64,000 bases of DNA, from assembly GCA_009773755.1 (NCBI GenBank), contig WSZJ01000037.1, positions 1 to 64,000 on the forward strand, given 5' to 3'. The notes beneath the pieces are model-generated. The model was not told where the DNA came from, made no database searches, and was given only the letters and a program-made list of their open reading frames with translations. This DNA is from Planctomycetota bacterium. GTDB taxonomy: Bacteria > Planctomycetota > MHYJ01 > WSZJ01. The position numbers and the translations under genes are program-made. How positions within the stretch are numbered: position 1 is the first letter of the stretch; every line of letters begins with the position of its first letter. Of the stretch, positions 37,307 to 45,188 are shown piece after piece.

Positions 37307-38470
37307 CTACAGCGTTCCGGCCTCGCGTTTGCCGTAAAGGTTCACGAGCGACTCAACCATGGCGTCTGCTGAGAAGCGCTCCCGACAGAGGTCTCTGCCC
37401 CGCACGCCCCACTTTTGCGCCGCAGGCAGGTCTGAAGCAACCCGATTCAGTGCATCGGCCAGGCCGCCGACATCCTCGGGACTCAGCAGAAGTCCCGTAA
37501 CTCCATGCTCGATCACCTCGCGCGCGCCGTCGATGTCGAACGAAATCACGGGGAGACCTGCCAGGAGAGCCTGCGGCAGCACGCGCGCGAGCCCTTCGCG
37601 CAATGAGGCGTGCACCAGGAAATCGGAAGCGTGCAGGTAGTCCGGAACGTCCTGCGGCGGCACCAGGCCCGCGTAGTGAATTCTTCCTTTCAGGCCCAGG
37701 TCTTCGGCTTTGCGCGTCAGTCGTTCGCGCCAGAGGCCATCGCCGACGAACAGGAAGTGGATCCGCGGGTCGGCCCTGGCTGCAGCCTCCAGGACGAAGT
37801 CGTGGCCTTTCAGCTCGAAGAGGCGCGCGACCTTGCAGCCGAGGAGCGCGTCCTGCGGGATTCCGAGCGCCGCGCGGACGTCCGCTCGCCCGCGGTTCGG
37901 TTTCAGGAATGGCTCGACCTCCATCCCGCTCCACACGCGCACGAATTGTTCTTCGCGCCCCACGCGGGCCGCGAGCGCTTTCTGTTTCATGGCATCCGCC
38001 ACGACGACGATCTTCCCGGTCAGCGCGGCGGCCGCGCGTTCCGACCAGATGAACGCAAGATTCGCCGCGGGGGCCGCATAGGGATGAAACGGCAGCCCGT
38101 GAATGGTGTGGATCACTCGCGGCACGCCCGCGGCTGCCGCGGCGAAGCGGCCGAGGATGCCGGCCTTGGACGAGTGCGTGTGAACGATATCGGGGCGTTC
38201 GCGCCGGAAGAGCGAAGCGAGCGCGTGGAACGCGCGCATGTCGGAAACCGGCCTGACCGCCCGCCGCAGCGTCGGGATCTCCACGACCGGAAATCCTCCG
38301 CGCCTCGCCCGCGTCAGCAACTCCCCTTCCGGCCCCTCCGCGGGTCCTGTAACCAGCCAGGCGTCCCAACCGCGCCGGTGCAACCCCTCGACCGTCAGCA
38401 GGGTGTTCTCCTGCGCGCCGCCGAGGATCATCCGCGTGATGACATGAAATACGCGGACCGGCCGGCTCAC
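37307..38470 (-). CDS. glycosyltransferase family 1/4
   Basis: HVITRMILGGAQENTLLTVEGL...HTHSSKAGILGRFAAA...EGLARVLPQALLAGLPVISFDIDGAREVIEHGVTGLL. Confidence 0.94.
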   Translation of the reverse strand: MSRPVRVFHVITRMILGGAQENTLLTVEGLHRRGWDAWLVTGPAEGPEGELLTRARRGGFPVVEIPTLRRAVRPVSDMRAFHALASLFRRERPDIVHTHSSKAGILGRFAAAAAGVPRVIHTIHGLPFHPYAAPAANLAFIWSERAAAALTGKIVVVADAMKQKALAARVGREEQFVRVWSGMEVEPFLKPNRGRADVRAALGIPQDALLGCKVARLFELKGHDFVLEAAARADPRIHFLFVGDGLWRERLTRKAEDLGLKGRIHYAGLVPPQDVPDYLHASDFLVHASLREGLARVLPQALLAGLPVISFDIDGAREVIEHGVTGLLLSPEDVGGLADALNRVASDLPAAQKWGVRGRDLCRERFSADAMVESLVNLYGKREAGTL

Positions 38471-38974
38471 CTCTGCCCCTCAGGCGCGAGAGCGGAAGCG
38501 AGCGCTCGAGGGGCCTCGGTGGCGTCGCCGTAGAACGGCTCGATGCGGCGCTGAGCCTCGTCGAGCATCCAGCGAACGCGGGACTTTGCCTCAACGGGGA
38601 GGGCGGCTTCCGCACCGCGCAGCAAGAGGGGTGCCAGGACTGAGGAGTGCATGTCATCGGAGAATTCGCGCGTCGGGTACATCGACAATCCTGCGAGCGC
38701 GACGAGAACGGCCGCCGTCGCCTTCGCGGCGCCGAGCCGCGTAGGCCGCGAGGTAAAGAAACAGGAAAACGAGGAAGTATGCGAAGACTGAAGCGACGGC
38801 GGGACTGAACCGGTTTTCGAGGACTCCCGAGGCCCAGGATCCCCAGCGGAGTGCGCCCAGGGCGCCGAGCACGGCCATAGAGACGCGGGCAATCTGCCAG
38901 AACGCGCCCGTCAGGGCACCAAAGGTGGCCCCGAGGACGAGCACTGAGACAATGGAGGCGTCCAGCCAGGTCAT
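38467..38974 (-). pseudogene. cvpA: CvpA family protein, split by frameshift near 38740
   Basis: N-terminal half MTWLDASIVSVLVLGATFGALTGAFWQIAR...LYLAAYAARR in frame of 38974; C-terminal half ...VLVALAGLSMYPTREFSDDMHSSVLAPLLLRGAEAAL in frame of 38467-38892. Confidence 0.65.
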
Positions 38975-38995
38975 GGCGCTCCTTCCGGTCGAGCG

Positions 38996-39104
38996 GCGGG
39001 CAAGCGGGCAGGCGGGCAGGCGGGCAGGCCTTCATGTGCGTGCGGCAGTCGCCCGCCTCGGCAGGATGAGCCTGCCCGCTCGCCCGCTCGCCCGCTTGCC
39101 CGCC
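38996..39104. repeat. facing octamer tandem repeats (gcgggcag)4 / (tcgcccgc)4
   Basis: gcgggcaa gcgggcag gcgggcag gcgggcag at 38996-39027; ctgcccgc tcgcccgc tcgcccgc ttgcccgc at 39072-39103. Confidence 0.9.
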
Positions 39105-39155
39105 CCGACGTTATTCGCATCCGCCGCTCCACGATCCCCACCTTTCTTCCTGCCG

Positions 39156-39905
39156 TCAGTATTTCACTTCCACCAACGTCAGTCCCTTCGCCGGCGCGAC
39201 AGGACCCGCCGTCTTTCTGTCCTTGGACTTCAGGATCTCGTCGATCTTCGAGGACGGCCAGGCGCCGCCGCCGATTTTCAGCATCGTTCCCGCGAACGTC
39301 CGCACCATGTTGTAGAGGAAACCGTCGCCTTCGACGTCGAGGAGCATCGACGGGCCTTCCTTCGTCCAGGAAACCCGTTTCATCGTGCGAACCGAGTTCT
39401 TGTCTGCATCGATCTGCGTCGCAAATGCCCGGAAGTCGTGCTCCCCCTCCAGCCGCTTCCCTGAATCCTGCATCGCTCTCAGGTCCAGGCCGTTTCTCAC
39501 GAGATGCGCGAACGCCCGGTCAAGCGCGGAACGATAACGGTCGTTGCGGACTCGATACTGGTACCACTTCCCCTTCGCCATGAACTGCGCATGGAAGTCC
39601 TCCGCTGCGTCCACCGCCTCCGTCACCGCCACGTCCTCCGGCAGGTGCGCGTTCAGCGCGTGCGCGATCTTCCACGCCGTCATCCCGCTCGCCGTCCGGA
39701 AATTCGCGACCTGCCCCCGCGCATGCACACCGGCGTCCGTCCTGGAAGCGCCGTACACCGTGACGCGTTCGCGCAGAGCCTTCTCGATCGCCATCATGAC
39801 CACGGCCTGCACCGTCGGCTGGTCGTCCTGAAGCTGCCACCCGGCGTAGTTCGTCCCTTCGTACTCGATCGTCAACCGGATGTTCCGCTTCGACTCCCCC
39901 ATCAT
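39156..39905 (-). CDS. truA: tRNA pseudouridine(38-40) synthase TruA
   Basis: IRLTIEYEGTNYAGWQLQ...YGASRTDAGVHARGQVANF...DGFLYNMVRTFAGTML. Confidence 0.96.
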   Translation of the reverse strand: MMGESKRNIRLTIEYEGTNYAGWQLQDDQPTVQAVVMMAIEKALRERVTVYGASRTDAGVHARGQVANFRTASGMTAWKIAHALNAHLPEDVAVTEAVDAAEDFHAQFMAKGKWYQYRVRNDRYRSALDRAFAHLVRNGLDLRAMQDSGKRLEGEHDFRAFATQIDADKNSVRTMKRVSWTKEGPSMLLDVEGDGFLYNMVRTFAGTMLKIGGGAWPSSKIDEILKSKDRKTAGPVAPAKGLTLVEVKY

Positions 39906-40129
39906 TCGCCCGGCCCCTTCTGGAAGAATTTCGCGACGTCGAGTCCGAAGTACCGAAGGCCGCTGATCAGGATCACGGTTGCGACGACTTCATCGATGTT
40001 CCCGTAGAACGGCGCGCGGTCCGGCAGCAGTTCGAGTTCTCCCGCAGTCGGGTTCATGAGGTACACAGCCAGCGCGATGCAGACCGACCACACGAGGAAC
40101 GACCGCGACAGCTTTCCGACGTCGGTCAC
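39902..40129 (-). CDS. DUF1232 (YkvA-like) small membrane protein
   Basis: GTG start; LLPDRAPFYGNIDEVVATVILISGLRYFG. Confidence 0.8.
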   Translation of the reverse strand: MTDVGKLSRSFLVWSVCIALAVYLMNPTAGELELLPDRAPFYGNIDEVVATVILISGLRYFGLDVAKFFQKGPGE

Positions 40130-41184
40130 TTGGCCTCCTCCAGGACCTGCTCGAGTTCGGGAAGCGTCGCGAGCGATTTGAAAGCGCGGAATTCGCCGTT
40201 CTCCGCCACTTCGCCCCATGCGAACGCTTCACCGTCCCGACGCAACTCCATGATCTTTATCGGTTTGCCGCCCGGCCGGGCTTTATCGAACAGCTCGATG
40301 CGGAAACGCCAACGGACGGTGTCTAGCAGGGCCTCGCGGGTGATGGAAGCGCCTCCCGGGCGAGGAAGGACCGCGACTTTGAGCTGGTCTCCGAGCTTTG
40401 GGAACTGGCTCGCGCGGGCCCTCATCAGCTCGCGTTCGCGTCTTACTTCGGCCATTTTGTTCTGGCCGACCAATGCCTGAATCGCTGCCTCGCGGGCGCG
40501 CCAGTGAATCAGGTCGAATTCGAGTGCGTTTGTCAGTGCCCTTTCAGCGGATTCGTACAGCCCGCGGCCGAGCCACACGACTCCGACCCCATACCAGGCT
40601 TCGGAGCAGCCGGGATCCTCCGCCAGGGCCGCGCCCCATTGGTCCAACGCCAGGTCGATTTCCCTCTGGTAATAGGCGGCGAATGCGAAACGGTGCCTTG
40701 TTTCCGCGTCGCGTCCGTCTTCTGCGACGAGCTCTTCGAACTTCCGCCGAGCCTCGGCCCACTTGCCGTCGTCAGCGTCCATGGTTGCCAGCGCACGGCG
40801 CGTAGGCCGGTGCTTCGGGTGTTCCGCGAGGACTGCTTCAAACGCCTGGCGAGTCGGCGTGGATCGCGCCCGGAGGTACGCCAGGTCGGCCGGTGGCAGC
40901 CCGAAGCACTCCACGACGCTCTTCGATCCGTCGGGCGGAAGCTGTGCTTCCAGATTCTGCAGGTCGATCGCATCTTCGAACCCGATACCGAATCTGGAAC
41001 CGAACTTCATCACCTCTTTCATGCTCTTCAGCGCCTTTCGAATCGTCTCCAGATTCCCCCTGACCATGTCTTTTCGCCAGGCCAGATGCCTGGGAACGGG
41101 TTTCGGTGAGGGATCCTGTCCGCTGGCGAGGCACGCGAAGGCCAGTCCCAGGACGAGTCCCGCTTTGGAGATTCCGCTCTTCAT
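40126..41184 (-). CDS. secreted TPR protein, paralog 1
   Basis: Signal peptide MKSGISKAGLVLGLAFACLASGQ; GAALAEDPGCSEAWYGVGVVWLGRGLYESAERALTNALEFDLIHWRAREAAIQALVGQ. Confidence 0.86.
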   Translation of the reverse strand: MKSGISKAGLVLGLAFACLASGQDPSPKPVPRHLAWRKDMVRGNLETIRKALKSMKEVMKFGSRFGIGFEDAIDLQNLEAQLPPDGSKSVVECFGLPPADLAYLRARSTPTRQAFEAVLAEHPKHRPTRRALATMDADDGKWAEARRKFEELVAEDGRDAETRHRFAFAAYYQREIDLALDQWGAALAEDPGCSEAWYGVGVVWLGRGLYESAERALTNALEFDLIHWRAREAAIQALVGQNKMAEVRRERELMRARASQFPKLGDQLKVAVLPRPGGASITREALLDTVRWRFRIELFDKARPGGKPIKIMELRRDGEAFAWGEVAENGEFRAFKSLATLPELEQVLEEAK

Positions 41185-41248
41185 CCTGGCAGGTTACCCC
41201 GCGGCCGTGTCCCACGGGGAGGGCAATCCTGCCGGTACCGGCCGCCGG

Positions 41249-42292
41249 TCACCTGGCTCTCGCCACAACCTGCTCCAGATCCGGAAGCGCGGCAAGACTC
41301 TTCGCCGCCCGGAATTCGCCGTTCTCCGAAACATCGCCCCAGGCAAATGCTTCCCCGTCCCGGCGCAATTCCTCGACCCTGGCGAATCCGCGCCCTGGCC
41401 CGGTCTTATCGATTACCTCGATGCGGAAGATCCAGGGGACGGCGTCCAGCAGGGCTTCCCGGACTTTCGCGGCGCCGCCCGCTCGCGGCAGGACGGCGAC
41501 GAGGATTTGGTCGCCGATCCGCGGGAGTTTCGGCGCCAACTCACGCAATTTGTCGCGAAGGATTTTTGCGTCCGCGAATCTCCCCTGCCCGACCAGCGCC
41601 TGGATCAGCGATTCGCGCGCGCCCCAGTGAAGCGGGTCGAATGCCACGGCGTTGATCAGCGCCTTTTCTGCCGACTCGAACTGTCCGCGGTTGAGCCAGA
41701 AAGCGCCGCAGCCGTACCACGAGGCCGCGTGTTTCGGGTTCTCCTCCAGCGCGCGAGCCCACTGATCCAGCGCGGCGTCCAGCTCATTAGCTCCGCAGAG
41801 CGCGAAGGCGTACCGGTGCCGGGTGTCGGCGTTCGCCGCGTCTTCCGCGAGCAGGTCTTCGAACGCCGCGCGGGCTGCCGGCCAATTCCCGCCCTCCGCA
41901 TCCATCGTCGCGATTGCGCGCCTCGCCGCGTGATGTTTCGCATCGAGGGCGAGCACCTTCTCGAAGGCCGCCCGGGTCGGCACGCCGCGAGCCTTGATGT
42001 ACTCCTCGTCCGCTTCCCGCTCGAGCATCATCCGGACCAGGGTCACTCCGGACGTCTCGCCGATCTGAAGGTAAAGGTCCTGGATGTCCACGACGGCCGC
42101 GAGCGTCGGCGGCTGTCCCGTGATGCGGAGCCGGTTCGCCTCTGCTGCGAGGTTCCTTGAGGCGCCTTTCACGTCTCCGCGCGCGATCGCCTCACGGATT
42201 TTCCCCCGTGGATCCGCGTCAACCGGAGACCCGCAAATAAAAAGGGCGAGGCCCGTGACGAGCCCCGCCCTGGCGATTCCGTTCTTCATCAT
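41249..42292 (-). CDS. secreted TPR protein, paralog 2
   Basis: MMKNGIARAGLVTGLALFICGSPVDA; ARALEENPKHAASWYGCGAFWLNRGQFESAEKALINAVAFDPLHWGARESLIQALVGQ. Confidence 0.86.
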   Translation of the reverse strand: MMKNGIARAGLVTGLALFICGSPVDADPRGKIREAIARGDVKGASRNLAAEANRLRITGQPPTLAAVVDIQDLYLQIGETSGVTLVRMMLEREADEEYIKARGVPTRAAFEKVLALDAKHHAARRAIATMDAEGGNWPAARAAFEDLLAEDAANADTRHRYAFALCGANELDAALDQWARALEENPKHAASWYGCGAFWLNRGQFESAEKALINAVAFDPLHWGARESLIQALVGQGRFADAKILRDKLRELAPKLPRIGDQILVAVLPRAGGAAKVREALLDAVPWIFRIEVIDKTGPGRGFARVEELRRDGEAFAWGDVSENGEFRAAKSLAALPDLEQVVARAR

Positions 42293-42332
42293 TTCACATT
42301 ACCGCACCGACGTCGTCCCGGGACGTCATTCC

Positions 42333-42388
42333 TGCTCACTGCTCCCTGTTCACTTCTCACTACTCACGACTCATTACTCCCTGCTGTC
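42333..42388. repeat. heptamer tandem repeat, 8 units (tnctcac consensus)
   Basis: tgctcac tgctccc tgttcac ttctcac tactcac gactcat tactccc tgctgtc. Confidence 0.9.
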
Positions 42389-42394
42389 CCACGC

Positions 42395-43402
42395 TCAGAG
42401 CATCTCAGCAATCTGTACCGCATTCAGCGCCGCGCCCTTCCGGATATTGTCCGACACGATCCACAGGTGCAGCCCGTTGTCCACCGTCGGATCCCTCCGG
42501 ATCCGCCCGACATAGCACTCGTCGTGCCCCGCCACATCCGTCGCGAGCGGATACGCCATCCTCGACGGATCGTCCACGACCCTCACCCCCGAAGAGGAAC
42601 CCAGGATCTCCCGTGCCCTTTCCGGCGTCAGCGGCTTCGCCGTCTCGATGTTCACGCTCTCACTGTGCCCGCGCAGCACCGGCACACGCACGCACGTCGG
42701 CGCCACCGCGATCGTGTCGTCCTCCATGATCTTCTTCGTCTCGTGGATCATCTTCGTCTCTTCGTCCGTGTACCCGTCCTTCCCGAACGTCTCCTTCTTC
42801 TGCCCGATCTGCGGGATGCAGTTGAACGCGATCTGGTGCGGGAAAATCGCCCGCTTGTACTCCTTCCCCGCCAGCACCGCCCTCGTCTCCTCGATGCACT
42901 CTTCCACCGCCTTAGCCCCCGCGCCGCTAACGCTCTGGAACGTCGTCACCACCACGCGGCGGATGCGGGCCTTGTCGTGAAGCGGCTTCAGCACGACGAC
43001 CATCCCGATCGTCGAGCAGTTCGGGTTCGCGATTACGCCCTCGTGCCGCGCGATCGCCTTCGGGTTGACCTCAGGCACCACCAGCGGCACGCGCGGGTCC
43101 ATCCTCCACGCGCTCGTGTTGTCCACGACGATGCACCCGGCCTTCGCCGCGATCCACGCGAATTCCTTCGAGACGCCGCTGCCCGCGCTGAAGAGCCCGA
43201 TCTCCTGACCCTTGAACGACTCCGCCTTCAGCTCTTCCACCCTGAGCGTCTCCCCCCGGAACTTCATCGTCTTCCCCTTCGACTTCGCGCTCGCGCAAAG
43301 CTTCAGGTTTTTCACCGGAAACTCGCGCTGCTCGAGGACTTTGAGGAATTCCTGGCCGACCGCACCGGTCGCGCCGACGATGACGACGTTACGGGGAGGC
43401 AT
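42395..43402 (-). CDS. asd: aspartate-semialdehyde dehydrogenase
   Basis: NVVIVGATGAVGQEFLKVLEQREFP...GVIANPNCSTIGMV...SGAGAKAVEE...VRVPVLRGHSESVNIE. Confidence 0.96.
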   Translation of the reverse strand: MPPRNVVIVGATGAVGQEFLKVLEQREFPVKNLKLCASAKSKGKTMKFRGETLRVEELKAESFKGQEIGLFSAGSGVSKEFAWIAAKAGCIVVDNTSAWRMDPRVPLVVPEVNPKAIARHEGVIANPNCSTIGMVVVLKPLHDKARIRRVVVTTFQSVSGAGAKAVEECIEETRAVLAGKEYKRAIFPHQIAFNCIPQIGQKKETFGKDGYTDEETKMIHETKKIMEDDTIAVAPTCVRVPVLRGHSESVNIETAKPLTPERAREILGSSSGVRVVDDPSRMAYPLATDVAGHDECYVGRIRRDPTVDNGLHLWIVSDNIRKGAALNAVQIAEML

Positions 43403-43486
43403 GGGGCCGGATCCTTTCGTGGAATGAAGTTGCGAGGGCGGAGGTCTGCCCGGGGGCGCGAGACTATACGCTGCCGGGAGATCCGG

Positions 43487-43521
43487 AAACGGCAAACTGC
43501 AAAGGGCAAGAGGCAAGGAAA
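43487..43521. repeat. heptamer tandem repeat (aaanggc)n
   Basis: aaacggc aaactgc aaagggc aagaggc aaggaaa. Confidence 0.75.
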
Positions 43522-43579
43522 CGGCAACAATCAAAAGGCGACATCGTTCGCGCGGTGCCCTGAACGACCGGTTGGGCTT

Positions 43580-44992
43580 GTGAGTTTTGAAACTTCGGAC
43601 GCTACACTGTCGGCCCTCGGGGACTTCCCTTCTCAGGACACCAGCTTGCTCGACTGCATCGTGATCGGCGCCGGCCCGGCCGGCTCGGCCTCCTCAACCG
43701 TTCTTGCGCAGGCCCGGCGCTCCGTCCTCTGCCTCGAGGCCGAGGAATTCCCCCGATTCCATATCGGGGAGTCCATGCTTCCGGCGGCGGTGAGGATCTG
43801 GAAGCGGCTCGGGCTGTGGGAGAAGCTGCAGCCGCTGGGATTTCCGTACAAGGGCGGCGCGGACTTCGTCACGGCGGACAACAAGGACATCGCGCACTTC
43901 TGGTTCGGCGACTGGCTGGAGGAGGACCTGAAGGACGCGATCCAGGTCGACCGCGCGAAGTTCGACAAGGCGGCGGTTGACCACGCCCGGTCGTGCGGGG
44001 CCGACGTGCGCTATGGCTGCCGAGTCACGGATGTGAAACTGATGAATCCGGGAGTCGAGGTGACCTGGCGCGACCCGGCGGGGGCGAGTCACACCGGGTG
44101 TGCGCACGCGCTTCTCGATTGTTCCGGAATCAAGTCTTTCATGGGGAAGCGGCTCGGGCTGCGCCGCACGATCGACTCACTGACGAAGTTCGCGGTCTTC
44201 GCGCATTACGACGACGTGAAACTCCCCGAGGGGATCCGCGAAGGAATCATCACGGTCGTCTGCGCCGCCGACGCGTGGTACTGGGTGATCCCGCTGGAGA
44301 TCCACGGCAGGCACAACCGGACGAGCGTCGGCTGCGTGATCGACCGCAAGGTACGCGACCACTGGCGCGGAGAGCCGGCCGACCTGCTCGACCACCTCAT
44401 CGAGGCGTCCGTGCATCTGCGCGAGCGCATGACGCGAGCGAAGCGCGTCTCTCCCGTTCGCGTGGAGGCCGACTACTCGAACCGCTGCGACCCCTCCCAC
44501 GGCGAAAGCTGGTCCCTCGTCGGCGATGCCGCCGCGTTCCTCGACCCGATCTTTTCCACCGGCTTCTGCCTGTCGCAGCGCCACGCGATCATCAGCGCAG
44601 AGGCGATCGACGGGGCGATCCGGAAGCGCGGTTGCGTTCGTGCCGCGGATTTCGCCGGTCCTTCGAGAGAGTTTTTCCAGTCCGTGGACACCTACACCCG
44701 CTTTGTCCGCGGCTTCTACGAACGTCCCGCCTGGCTCGACTGCTTCATGAGCCCCCCGGTCAATCAATTCAACGTCCGCCGCGCGGTCGTCCGCGTCCTC
44801 GCGGGGGACGTCCACCGCGTGTCGTTCTGGCTGGCGGTGTTCTTCCTGTTCGTGCGGCTGCAGCGGTGGTTCCCGCTCGTGCCTCGCGTGTCGAGGCCGC
44901 GGGTAACGGATGGGTTGGTGAGTGGGGGTGAAGGCGGAAGGGGTGTTTCAGGAAAAGCGAAGGCTGGCTTCGCCGACGCTGGAACGCGCTGA
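43580..44992 (+). CDS. FAD-dependent oxidoreductase, tryptophan-halogenase/geranylgeranyl-reductase-like fold (start GTG 43580 or TTG 43646)
   Basis: DCIVIGAGPAGSASSTVLAQA; FPRFHIGESMLPA; WYWVIPL; LVGDAAAFLDPIFSTGFCLS. Confidence 0.9.
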   Translation: MSFETSDATLSALGDFPSQDTSLLDCIVIGAGPAGSASSTVLAQARRSVLCLEAEEFPRFHIGESMLPAAVRIWKRLGLWEKLQPLGFPYKGGADFVTADNKDIAHFWFGDWLEEDLKDAIQVDRAKFDKAAVDHARSCGADVRYGCRVTDVKLMNPGVEVTWRDPAGASHTGCAHALLDCSGIKSFMGKRLGLRRTIDSLTKFAVFAHYDDVKLPEGIREGIITVVCAADAWYWVIPLEIHGRHNRTSVGCVIDRKVRDHWRGEPADLLDHLIEASVHLRERMTRAKRVSPVRVEADYSNRCDPSHGESWSLVGDAAAFLDPIFSTGFCLSQRHAIISAEAIDGAIRKRGCVRAADFAGPSREFFQSVDTYTRFVRGFYERPAWLDCFMSPPVNQFNVRRAVVRVLAGDVHRVSFWLAVFFLFVRLQRWFPLVPRVSRPRVTDGLVSGGEGGRGVSGKAKAGFADAGTR

Positions 44993-45188
44993 AACGACCG
45001 CTGAACGGCGCAGATCGGTGGTCGTTTTGCAGCGCTTTTCCTGCTTTTCAGCGCGTTTCCGTGTCCGCGAAGCGGAATGACTTACCTGGAGTTACCACGT
45101 GTTGCCGCAATCACTGATTGAAGCGTCGGAAATCGTCGCTGCGCAGCGTGAGGTGCGCTGGAATCGATCGTCCGGCGGGTGGCGGCAC

